Made by a program: the position numbers and the translations under genes
Assembly (NCBI GenBank): GCA_964495805.1
Contig: CAZBWV010000042.1
Span: 1-64,000 of the forward strand
Direction of reading: 5' to 3'
Length of the DNA stretch: 64,000 bases
Origin: JALXCH01 sp964495805
GTDB lineage: Bacteria; Calditrichota; Calditrichia; RBG-13-44-9
Notes under the pieces: generated by a model
Databases searched by the model: none
Seen by the model: the letters and a program-made list of their open reading frames with translations, nothing else
Told to the model about the DNA's origin: nothing
In this document: positions 9,597-18,026 of the stretch, one piece after another
How the letters are laid out: the number at the start of each line of letters is the position of its first letter
Numbering within the stretch: the stretch's first letter is position 1

Positions 9597-10619
9597 ATGG
9601 AGCAGGAAATTATTCGGGTGGAAAATTTAAGCAAAACGTTCTGGGCGCGGAAACGCACCTTATTCCTGAAAAAGATGCATCCCATTCATGCCGTTCGGGA
9701 TGTTTCCTTCTCCGTGTACCGTGGCGAGATTCTGGGTATTGTAGGGGAAAGCGGTTGCGGTAAGACCACCCTGGGACGCCTGCTTATCAAACTGCTTCAG
9801 CCCACGTCGGGTGTTTATTACTTAAACGGAGAGGATGTGACCTCTCTTTCCGTCACCCGGTTCCGACCGTACCGGCGAATTATTCAGATGGCATTTCAGA
9901 ATCCTTACGGGAGCCTGGACCCTTCCATCCCAGTGGGTGAACAATTGTTGGAAGCGTTGCGTTTGAATCCGGAAACCACCGCAAAGAACGAAAAACACCG
10001 TCTGCTGGAACTTATTCATCAGGTGAATCTGGATGAATCCATTCTGAGCCATTATCCGCATCAGCTGAGCGGAGGTGAGGCGCGTCGCATTGGGCTGGCA
10101 CGTATTCTGGCTGTCGGACCTCAGATCATTATTCTGGACGAACCGGTGGCCTCGCTGGACCTGTCCATTAAAAGCAACGTCATTCATCTGCTGCTTCAGC
10201 TAAAAGAGGAGCTGTCTTTAACTTTCATCTGGATTTCCCACGATATTGAAGTGATTAACCATGTGGCAGATCGCGTGATGGTTATGTTTGGAGGCAATGT
10301 AGTGGAGATTTATTCTCCAAAGCGTCTGCATAGAGAGGTGCGCCATCCTTACACGGAAATATTGTTAAAAATGGCTCAGAAGATCTTCGGGTTATATCAC
10401 ATCTGGACGCGGGATGAACAGGCAAGAGAAAATTTGTTCTCCAGAGATCGGGTGAGGTGGGACTTCCCTGGATGCCCGTATCAACCGTTTTGTAATCTGT
10501 ATCGGGAAGCAGGTAGCCCGGAAATTTGCACGACCCGGAAACCGGATTTGACCGTCAACCATACCGGAGAGCACTGGATTGCCTGTCATCTGGCCAATAA
10601 ATGGAAAGTAACCGTTTAG
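9597..10619 (+). CDS. ABC transporter ATPase, DppF/OppF type
   Basis: The product is 340 residues from the ATG at 9597, four bases after the previous stop. Walker A is GESGCGKT (50-57), the Q-loop is MAFQNPYGSLDP, the signature is LSGGEARR, Walker B is IIILDEP and the H-loop is WISHD. The C-terminal tail keeps the family cysteines (PGCPYQPFC...EICTTRKP...IACHL). DppD and DppF subunits form the ATPase heterodimer of peptide importers. All five transporter subunits are present and look intact. The stop codon is TAG. Confidence 0.9.
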   Translation: MEQEIIRVENLSKTFWARKRTLFLKKMHPIHAVRDVSFSVYRGEILGIVGESGCGKTTLGRLLIKLLQPTSGVYYLNGEDVTSLSVTRFRPYRRIIQMAFQNPYGSLDPSIPVGEQLLEALRLNPETTAKNEKHRLLELIHQVNLDESILSHYPHQLSGGEARRIGLARILAVGPQIIILDEPVASLDLSIKSNVIHLLLQLKEELSLTFIWISHDIEVINHVADRVMVMFGGNVVEIYSPKRLHREVRHPYTEILLKMAQKIFGLYHIWTRDEQARENLFSRDRVRWDFPGCPYQPFCNLYREAGSPEICTTRKPDLTVNHTGEHWIACHLANKWKVTV

Positions 10620-10633
10620 ATTTAGGGCGAACC

Positions 10634-12418
10634 ATGAAACGCATCATTCTAATTTTATGGATTGTGTACATGAGTAGTTTGATTGCCGCGCGGACTCCGG
10701 TAGCATTCCAACAGGTGGACAACGACTTGCTGGAAGTACAAATCCGGAACGCCAAAATTTTGTACCAGAAGAACCAGGGTACCCGGGCGGTTCAGCTCAT
10801 GAAAAAGCTGGTAATGCGCTACCCTAACAGTGCGGAGGCAAATTATATCCTTTCCGTTTTGTTATTTAAAGTGAAAAAAGACAAACGGGGGATGGAAAAA
10901 TACTATAAAGTGGCACACCAACTGAATCCTTCGTATCGCTCGCCCCTGGAACTGAGTGAGGCGGAATTAAATGAAATCCTTTCCGTTCAACGAACCGATA
11001 ACACCGCCGATTTGAATTTGAAAATTCAATTGAAAGAAGTAGAGAGATACATTCAATGGAAATATTGGGATAAAGCTGCCAGTTTGTTTCAACGTGCAGG
11101 GGATTTTGTGCCTGAGGCCAGTTTGTATTACCGTAATCTTTACTATCTGAACGGTTTGATTCTGGAAGACCATTTCGGAAACGAGCTGCAGGCTATTCTG
11201 TATTATCAGAAGATTCATCCCGAGTCCCTCCCCCAGGACAAAAAACAGGTTTACCAGCAGCTGGACAAACGCTGGTCCCGTCAGGTTCAGAAGTTCGAAA
11301 AACGGTATCGGAATCGCAATTTAGCCACTCAAAAAATCGATATGCTCACCCGCGAGAAAAAATATCGGGATTTGTTGTTATTCATTTCATTGATTTATCC
11401 GTATTACCAGGATAATTCGGATTATCGGAATATGCTCGATCTGTACCGGCTGGAAGCTTTAGTGGAAGTCGGGGACATTCATCATGCACGCCAGCTCGCC
11501 GATTCACTACACTGGATGTTAACCTCCATTGATGTGCCTCAGACGTATGTCATCCGGCTGGTGGAATTAACCAAGAAAGTCCTTTTTCAGGAAACACTTT
11601 TGCGAATTGCCCGACAAAAGCGTGTGGCAGATTCGCTGATGTTACGCGGCCATTACCAGGAAGGGATGGCCTATTACGAGCGGTTCCTGAGGCAGCAGGA
11701 AGCCATGTCCATCTCGCCCGATCTGATTTACTACAACCTGAGCTCCATCCACATGAAAATCGGATATTACGATCGGGCAAGGGATTATCTGAAAAAGATA
11801 AATCGGAAGCAGTTCTCCGAAGAATTGATTGTTGCTCTGGAGGATTCCATCCGCCAGGCGGAAAAGTACGAAGAACGATGGCATCGGGAAATGACGGATA
11901 TCCAGGTGTTGGTTCAGCAAAACCAGAATCAGAAAGCTCGGGAGATGTTGGTCTCGCTGGTGAGGTCTCCCTATCTGCGTTTCGGGTTAAAGGACTCGAC
12001 TTATTCCGTGCTCTCTTCAATCTACCTGAAAATGGGTAAATACGTGTGGGCACGCGAAATGGCAGATCTGGCAGAGAAATACAGCACCGGCAGGAAGTTG
12101 GAGTTGCTCAATGGGATTAATCAGGCATATCTGTATTCTAAATTTAACAACACCACCCGGAAAGATGGGCGATACGTGTATTTTTATTTCGCCTACACCA
12201 AACCGGTTGAATATACCATTTATACACTGGAACAAAAAAGGTTAATGATGGGGGTTGCGGACGAGAATCAATATCTGGTCAGCAATTCGCAAAGGCCTAT
12301 TCAACTGCTCACCCGGAACAGTTATTACGTGAAACCGGCCCTGGAGAAGAATATGAAGCATCTTTATGCCGGTGCCGGATTTCTAATCGGATGGAGTTTT
12401 TATTTCCTGGCAAGGTAA
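10634..12418 (+). CDS. Exported TPR protein with C-terminal membrane helix
   Basis: The product is 594 residues from the ATG at 10634; the upstream in-frame ATG at 10601 lies inside the ATPase gene and would add residues before a normal signal peptide (MKRIILILWIVYMSSLIAA). The body is almost all helical repeats of TPR type (NAKILYQKNQGTRAVQLMKK, LMLRGHYQEGMAYYERFL, YYNLSSIHMKIGYYDRARDY). The last 20 residues are hydrophobic (LYAGAGFLIGWSFYFLAR), a C-terminal anchor or an outer-membrane strand. The product of the following gene has the same overall plan. It is probably an envelope scaffold; no enzyme motif is seen. Confidence 0.6.
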   Translation: MKRIILILWIVYMSSLIAARTPVAFQQVDNDLLEVQIRNAKILYQKNQGTRAVQLMKKLVMRYPNSAEANYILSVLLFKVKKDKRGMEKYYKVAHQLNPSYRSPLELSEAELNEILSVQRTDNTADLNLKIQLKEVERYIQWKYWDKAASLFQRAGDFVPEASLYYRNLYYLNGLILEDHFGNELQAILYYQKIHPESLPQDKKQVYQQLDKRWSRQVQKFEKRYRNRNLATQKIDMLTREKKYRDLLLFISLIYPYYQDNSDYRNMLDLYRLEALVEVGDIHHARQLADSLHWMLTSIDVPQTYVIRLVELTKKVLFQETLLRIARQKRVADSLMLRGHYQEGMAYYERFLRQQEAMSISPDLIYYNLSSIHMKIGYYDRARDYLKKINRKQFSEELIVALEDSIRQAEKYEERWHREMTDIQVLVQQNQNQKAREMLVSLVRSPYLRFGLKDSTYSVLSSIYLKMGKYVWAREMADLAEKYSTGRKLELLNGINQAYLYSKFNNTTRKDGRYVYFYFAYTKPVEYTIYTLEQKRLMMGVADENQYLVSNSQRPIQLLTRNSYYVKPALEKNMKHLYAGAGFLIGWSFYFLAR

Positions 12419-12429
12419 CAGGAGGCAAT

Positions 12430-13410
12430 ATGAAATCCCTGTTTCATCTGTTTTTCGGAATATGGTTAGTACTGCTGAGTTGGGGTGTTTTTCCCGCTTT
12501 TACTCAGACCAACGAACTGGCTAAAATAAATGAGCAGATTCGCTCGCTGGTGCAGAACAAAAATTACGGGCGGGCGCTTCTGGAATTGAATGATGTCGTG
12601 GCGAACGATCCGGAAAGCATTCTGGCGCGCAGCTGGCAGGTGATTATTTATCTGACTCGTGAGGACAGTGTCCAGAACGCCTCCCTTCCGGTAGGCATCT
12701 CTCAATTTGATCCTCGTTACAATTTTGATCTGGTGATGGAGAATGTGGACTTTTTGCAACAGGTCACCGCGGAAAATCCTCTGGAGAGGGAATTACAGGA
12801 TCGGGCGCTGAAGTTATATCGGGAAAATTTTGAAGACCTGATGGTGGCGCTACCCCAGGCACCGGTTACCGGCTTTTTCCGAATTCAGGTTCCGCTGGAG
12901 TTCATCCCTCCTTTTCGACTGTTTCCGGTGCAGCAAAAACGACTGGAAGAAATCAACACCCATTTTGAGCAGGGGGGATTTCTGTATTTCAATCGGTTCA
13001 ACCCACAGAAAAAGGAGTTCTTTGCCGTGGTGCGCGGTTTCCCCATCCTGCGCCAGTTCGAAGGCGAATACGATGTGGCGGTACGATATACCGGCGATAC
13101 ATTGAGCCTGGAATACAATAATATGGTTCGGGACACCTTGCGGATTCCTTATCAGAAAATTGACTCGCTGGTGTACGATTTACCACCGGACTATGTCCAG
13201 CTCTATTTTGATACCGATTTGCAGGTTCGGGTGCCTCCTACAGATCGGCCCTTTATCCAAAAACGTTTATCGGACTACCAGGTAGTGCTGATGCCGGTGG
13301 ATATGGAAAATCGTCTGACCCTGTCTCGTAACGAGAAAGCCTGGCACCGATGGGTACTCTGGGGTGGGGTGGTTGGTCTGGCCACCGGATTTTTAATCAT
13401 GGTGCGATGA
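12430..13410 (+). CDS. Exported protein with TPR-like N-terminus and C-terminal membrane helix
   Basis: The product is 326 residues from the ATG at 12430, which follows AGGAGG. A signal peptide (residues 1 to about 27, ending VFPAFTQ) precedes a short TPR-like pair of helices (IRSLVQNKNYGRALLELNDVV), then a beta-rich middle (about 150-290, with FRIQVPLEFIPPFRLFPVQ and a PEGA-like strand pattern). The last 20 residues are a hydrophobic helix (WVLWGGVVGLATGFLIMVR) with an Arg end, like the preceding protein. I do not recognise a named family. The two neighbours may form a membrane-tethered pair in the periplasm. Confidence 0.55.
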   Translation: MKSLFHLFFGIWLVLLSWGVFPAFTQTNELAKINEQIRSLVQNKNYGRALLELNDVVANDPESILARSWQVIIYLTREDSVQNASLPVGISQFDPRYNFDLVMENVDFLQQVTAENPLERELQDRALKLYRENFEDLMVALPQAPVTGFFRIQVPLEFIPPFRLFPVQQKRLEEINTHFEQGGFLYFNRFNPQKKEFFAVVRGFPILRQFEGEYDVAVRYTGDTLSLEYNNMVRDTLRIPYQKIDSLVYDLPPDYVQLYFDTDLQVRVPPTDRPFIQKRLSDYQVVLMPVDMENRLTLSRNEKAWHRWVLWGGVVGLATGFLIMVR

Positions 13411-13486
13411 CAAAATCTCGATTCGAAAAAGCATGAGCTCGAAAAATGGAAGAAAAATTGATTGAAATTTTGACGGAGAGGGTTGT

Positions 13487-14695
13487 ATGAAAGTCGCTCG
13501 ATTACTCTGGGTTCTGATGCTGATAGGGGTGGGTTTTCTCCCCGCACAGCAAGTAAAGGTGCTGGAGATTCGTCAACTCCCCTTGCATCAGAAACAGTTG
13601 TACCAGACGGTTAAACTTTCGCCGGATGGGAAATATTTAAGCTTCGAAGTTCTGAAAGGAAAAAGCTACTACCTTTATCTGTACGATTTACAGAAAGACC
13701 AGGCGGTCAAGTTAGGTCAGGGGGAGGGGAAGAAAGAAAGCGGAGATTTCTTCGATCTGGTAGATGTCCAAACCATGCGCGGAACGGAAGTCACCAATCA
13801 GTTGAGCTGGTTTTACCGTCGGGACAAGCGACGCTTGTATTTCGATTTTATTCATTCTCCCCGCTCAGGCGTATTTCAGTTGTACCGGGGATTTCTCCGA
13901 CCGGGTAAGGATAATCTGAGTCGGTTCGAGAACCAGCCCATCGACAACTCTCGAATGTTCGAAAAATATCAGGGATTACAGCAATTCTCCATGATCTCGT
14001 ATCCCTCTTTCGGGCACACCCTGTATCGTAGAAAACTTCCCCGGGTGGTGATGACCATCGACAAAGAACTGTATGTATTTGCTCACCAGCCTAATGATGC
14101 TCCGGTTAAGGTGACTGATCCGGGAGTGTTCTATGCGGATATCGTGGGGAAGTTCTCGCCGGACGATCGCTCCATTGTATTCTCCCGCGAAGGAGGGGAT
14201 CGCTGTCATATTTTTCGGGTGGATTGGAATGGCGAGAGTGGCTGGGGGGAGCCATATCCGCTAATTCAGAGCAACGGTATCGATATCTCGCCGGAATGGT
14301 CTTCTGACGGGCGAAAAATTGCCTATTACTCCGATCTGGCGCACCCGCGCAATTTCAGCATCTGGGTGTTCGATGTGGCAACCGGTCAGAAGCAAGAGGT
14401 AGTGAAAAACATTCGCCGCAACAACGATCGCCATAAAGGTCCCAACTGGATCGACAATCGGGGATTTCTCTATGTCAAAGTGGATTTGAGCAATAAAAAT
14501 CCCATTATGTATTACGATTTGCAAACCGGTCAGGAAGTGATGCTTAAAACAAACACCGCCGGTAATGAAGACATCGATGTTCTCTCCCTGGGGAATAATC
14601 AGTATCTGGTGGCGTTTACCTCCCGGGGCGATGTGAACACCGGCGACGATTTGATCTGGACAAAGCTGTATGTAATGAAAATAGCCATTTATTAA
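13487..14695 (+). CDS. Exported TolB-like (PD40) beta-propeller protein
   Basis: The product is 402 residues with a signal peptide (MKVARLLWVLMLIGVGFLPAQ). PD40-type propeller blades are clear: LSPDGKYLSFEV near residue 45, FSPDDRSIVFSREGG near 225 and SPEWSSDGRKIAYYSDLAH near 265, each followed by a strand naming what a component is doing. TolB-like propellers act as periplasmic binding platforms and are not enzymes. The gap of 76 bases before it is the longest in this part of the run, so a secondary promoter is possible, but I cannot show one. Confidence 0.7.
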   Translation: MKVARLLWVLMLIGVGFLPAQQVKVLEIRQLPLHQKQLYQTVKLSPDGKYLSFEVLKGKSYYLYLYDLQKDQAVKLGQGEGKKESGDFFDLVDVQTMRGTEVTNQLSWFYRRDKRRLYFDFIHSPRSGVFQLYRGFLRPGKDNLSRFENQPIDNSRMFEKYQGLQQFSMISYPSFGHTLYRRKLPRVVMTIDKELYVFAHQPNDAPVKVTDPGVFYADIVGKFSPDDRSIVFSREGGDRCHIFRVDWNGESGWGEPYPLIQSNGIDISPEWSSDGRKIAYYSDLAHPRNFSIWVFDVATGQKQEVVKNIRRNNDRHKGPNWIDNRGFLYVKVDLSNKNPIMYYDLQTGQEVMLKTNTAGNEDIDVLSLGNNQYLVAFTSRGDVNTGDDLIWTKLYVMKIAIY

Positions 14696-14718
14696 ATCAT
14701 AAAGGAACGAGGTTTCCC

Positions 14719-17025
14719 ATGAGAGAAACAGTCCTCCTGATAATATTTTGCACGCTCTCTTCCCTGTTTGCTCAGAGCATTTCGCTGAATCAGACGAAGT
14801 TTGTCAATCCTTCGCCACCGCTGACTATTCAGGGAAGTTATTCCCTGGATGCCAGCGATAGCCTGAAATCCATTGATTGGAAGGAGCAGAACGAACAGTC
14901 CTGGAACCGGGTGTCCACCATCGATACGGTGAACCATACTTTTGCACAAACCATTAATACGAATTGGAGTGACGGACGGTATGTTTACCTGTTTCGGCTG
15001 GTCACCAAACAAAATAACGGTCAGGTAGTGAGTGCCACCGTTATTGTGGATCGAACGCCACCTAACGTGGTTCGCTGGAAAGCTAATCCTGCTTTTATGA
15101 ATCTTACAACTTCGGCAGTGACTGTGGGAATTCGTTTTTCTGAGCCGGTGAGGGACTCCGCTGCCACCATCCATTTAATTTCCGTCAACGAACAGGATTC
15201 CCTCCAGATCTATCCGGTGCTGATTGGTCAGGATTCGCTAAGTATCGTTCTTCCCCGCACGTTATTCTCCGACACATCCGTGTGGAAGAAAAAACCCAGG
15301 CTAAGTGTGAAGGGATATCGGGACACGCTGGACAATAAAATGGTTCCGGTAATATTGCACCCATTTTCAATTGATTTGCATGAACCGGCTCCGCCGGGGT
15401 TAACCGGTTCTTATCCGGCTATCTTTAATGGTGTTCACCTGGAAGTAAAAGGTCGCAAGGAGTTTAAAAGTCAGTTGTATGTTCAGGATAGTTTGTACTC
15501 GGAATTTAATGATCAGAATTCCTGGACGGTACAATTACAGCTACCGGAGGATAAACTGTACCATTTCCGATTTTATCAGGTGGATTCTCTGGGCAATCCG
15601 GGGGACAGCACCGTATTGCTGGTGCTGGCAGATCACCGGCCGCCAGAGCTGTTAACCAGTCCCGTATTCACCCTGAAAAATGGTAAAGCGGGAAATCAGT
15701 ACGGTGTGTTAACCCTCAATTTTTCCGAAAATGTGGTGATAAATTCACTGGATGAGATTCAACTGAAAAGCGAAAGTGGCGGAAGTGTTCATTTCTCCAG
15801 TGACTCAACTTCTACTCCCGCCGCCATTCAGCGATTGTACCTGTACAATTCAACGGCGATTCAACAGATTCAGAAATGGATATCTCAGAAGGATTCGGTT
15901 ACTTTAACCATTCCACCGAATAGTGTAGAAGACATGGCCGGAAACGTTACCACCGACCCCATTATGCGTCCGGTCGTGATGCAGGTACAGAATCTGGTGG
16001 CAGCTTTTACTCCGGAAACCCATTATTTGAATTCCAAACCCGAAATCGAACGAGATACCCTACGTGCCACCATTATTTTACAACCGGGAAATACCGACTC
16101 TCTTCTGTTTCTGCTTCGTATTCGGAATAGTAAAGGAACGTCGGTACATAGCTCGGTTCATCAGGTAAATCTAAACATCCATAGCAGCTTTTCAACCAAT
16201 CCCGGCAAGATTATTCGAATCGGTGGTGGAGGAACCAGCTGGGACACTCTGCGCTGGGTTTTCCCGGTGGCTGCTCTACCCGATGGAAGATACCAGGCCA
16301 GCATCTCGGTCCAATCATTTTTGCAGGCTTCGGCCAGCCTGTTTCGATCTTTTTATTTCTGGGTGGATAGCCGGGCACCGGAATTAATTTCCATAGCTCC
16401 CATTGCCGGAGAAGAATTTCACTACATCAGCCCCAAACCGGAATTTATTCTGAAATTTCGCTGGAATTCGATGGAAGCACCGCTGGATTCTGTGAACATC
16501 GTTTTCGACAATGCTTCCCGCTATCATAGTGCGCCCGGGCGTTTCATTGAACCTATGGTTCCTCTGACGGAAGAACCCGGGACATTTGTCTATAGCTGTA
16601 ATGACAATGGCATCTCTCTAACGACCGGCATACGCACACTGAATTTTTACTGTACGGATAAAGCCGGTAATCGCGCTGACTATAGTTTTACCTATCGGGT
16701 AATTTCGGAACAGAAGGAGAAAGTGGAAGATTTGTACAACTATCCCAATCCGTTTAATCCCAGAGCGGGCGAAGTCACCCACATCACGTTCTTTTCCTCC
16801 AATGCAACCTCCGCGGAGCTGTTTATTTACGATTTGAGTTTCCACCTGGTGTATTACCGGAAGTATGCGGCAGATGAACTGGGACTGGGAACACCCCGAA
16901 AGACCATTCACTGGAACGGACGGAATTTGCGTGGTGAACTGGCAGCTAACGGTGTTTATCTGGCGCGGGTGGTCATGGGCAATGAGAAAAGTCCCATTTT
17001 AAAAATTATGGTGAACAATAAATAA
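14719..17025 (+). CDS. Large Ig-like surface protein with C-terminal FlgD/T9SS-type sorting domain
   Basis: The product is 768 residues with a signal peptide (MRETVLLIIFCTLSSLFAQ). The body is a string of Ig-like beta-sandwiches; several repeats carry bacterial Ig-like features such as VDRTPPNVVRW, LADHRPPELLTSPVF and DSRAPELISIAP, each at a domain boundary, with a DKAGN-type turn. The C-terminal 90 residues start with YNYPNPFNP and follow the FlgD-like Ig pattern (ELFIYDLSFHLVYYRK, IHWNGRNLRGELAANGVYLA). In Bacteroidota, Calditrichota and relatives this domain marks proteins for type IX-like export and surface attachment. It sits directly before the PorV-like barrel gene, a sensible pairing. 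The ligand is unknown. Confidence 0.75.
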   Translation: MRETVLLIIFCTLSSLFAQSISLNQTKFVNPSPPLTIQGSYSLDASDSLKSIDWKEQNEQSWNRVSTIDTVNHTFAQTINTNWSDGRYVYLFRLVTKQNNGQVVSATVIVDRTPPNVVRWKANPAFMNLTTSAVTVGIRFSEPVRDSAATIHLISVNEQDSLQIYPVLIGQDSLSIVLPRTLFSDTSVWKKKPRLSVKGYRDTLDNKMVPVILHPFSIDLHEPAPPGLTGSYPAIFNGVHLEVKGRKEFKSQLYVQDSLYSEFNDQNSWTVQLQLPEDKLYHFRFYQVDSLGNPGDSTVLLVLADHRPPELLTSPVFTLKNGKAGNQYGVLTLNFSENVVINSLDEIQLKSESGGSVHFSSDSTSTPAAIQRLYLYNSTAIQQIQKWISQKDSVTLTIPPNSVEDMAGNVTTDPIMRPVVMQVQNLVAAFTPETHYLNSKPEIERDTLRATIILQPGNTDSLLFLLRIRNSKGTSVHSSVHQVNLNIHSSFSTNPGKIIRIGGGGTSWDTLRWVFPVAALPDGRYQASISVQSFLQASASLFRSFYFWVDSRAPELISIAPIAGEEFHYISPKPEFILKFRWNSMEAPLDSVNIVFDNASRYHSAPGRFIEPMVPLTEEPGTFVYSCNDNGISLTTGIRTLNFYCTDKAGNRADYSFTYRVISEQKEKVEDLYNYPNPFNPRAGEVTHITFFSSNATSAELFIYDLSFHLVYYRKYAADELGLGTPRKTIHWNGRNLRGELAANGVYLARVVMGNEKSPILKIMVNNK

Positions 17026-17033
17026 ATGGATAA

Positions 17034-18014
17034 ATGGCCATGAAACGAATTGTGTTGGTAGGATTTCTCCTGATTGGCAGTTTAACCCGGGCAATTGCCG
17101 GGGGTAGCGTTACAGCGTTTCTGCAAATTCAACCGGATGCGGTGTCGCAGGCGTTAGGCAGTGCCAACCAGGCTTATTCAGTGGGTGCTGCAGATGTTTT
17201 TGTCAACCCTGCTCTTCTCTCCCAGCATCAACAGGTTAGTTTGCAATTCACCAATATTGTGGACTGGAATCTGTACTATTACCTGAGTACAGCTTTCGTG
17301 ATGCCACTGAATCTGAACAACATGATAGGTGTCGGGTTGATTGGTATTTCCGTTCCCGATGTAACCGAATACGACGCCAATGGAATGGAACTGGGAGAGA
17401 TCTTCAATTATCAGGCGGCGGTTTATTTTTCCTATGCCCGGAAGTTCTACCCATTTACCCTGGGATTTACTGTGAAGTATGTGCAAATGAATTTTTCCGG
17501 TACGGATTTCGACAACCTGGGACGTGGCATCGGGTTTGAGCTTGGAATGCACTACATCATTAATCAGTCCTTTGCGCTGGGGTTCAATTATCGGAACGAT
17601 TTCGAAGTGTACTGGAAGGATTCCTACACGGATCATAGTCCGCGAAGTTTGAGCATGGGGTTGAGCTTTATTCCCCAATGGGTTCGTCCGGGATTTGTCA
17701 AGGTGCTGGTTGGGTTTGATCAGATGCATAATTACCCCATGCGTTTTAATGGGGGAATGGAACTGAGCCTGGTGGAAAATCCCGAGGGCCTGCGCCAGTT
17801 TGCCATCCGGGGTGGTATGGGGAATTTGAACATTGAAACTCGCGATTTAAATGTACCACCGGAGATGCTGGTGGATTCCGAACAGCTGTTTACCGCCGGA
17901 GCCGGATTAACATTTGGCCGGGAGAATGGATTTCAGTTCTCGCTAAATTATGCGTTTAAATATTTCCGAATTCTAAACCATCAGCATGTGATAACCACTC
18001 AGTTTAAATTTTAA
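17034..18014 (+). CDS. PorV/PorQ-like (UPF0164) outer-membrane barrel protein
   Basis: The product is 326 residues with a signal peptide and a barrel-like alternation of aromatic and polar residues, ending in Phe (TTQFKF), the usual last residue of outer-membrane beta-barrels. The start after the signal (FLQIQPDAVSQALGSANQAYSVGAADVFVNPALLS, quoted in parts) is the hallmark of the PorV/UPF0164 family: an ALGSA-like segment, then a VNPALL motif. PorV shuttles cargo with C-terminal sorting domains in type IX secretion. It lies just after a gene for such a cargo. In-frame ATGs at 17034 and 17040 are both possible. Confidence 0.72.
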   Translation: MAMKRIVLVGFLLIGSLTRAIAGGSVTAFLQIQPDAVSQALGSANQAYSVGAADVFVNPALLSQHQQVSLQFTNIVDWNLYYYLSTAFVMPLNLNNMIGVGLIGISVPDVTEYDANGMELGEIFNYQAAVYFSYARKFYPFTLGFTVKYVQMNFSGTDFDNLGRGIGFELGMHYIINQSFALGFNYRNDFEVYWKDSYTDHSPRSLSMGLSFIPQWVRPGFVKVLVGFDQMHNYPMRFNGGMELSLVENPEGLRQFAIRGGMGNLNIETRDLNVPPEMLVDSEQLFTAGAGLTFGRENGFQFSLNYAFKYFRILNHQHVITTQFKF

Positions 18015-18026
18015 AGGTGAGCGAAA

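Noticed and set aside
17178..17729. 183-codon minus-strand frame opposite the PorV-like gene
   Set aside because: Shadow frame of the barrel gene; no start site or family match.
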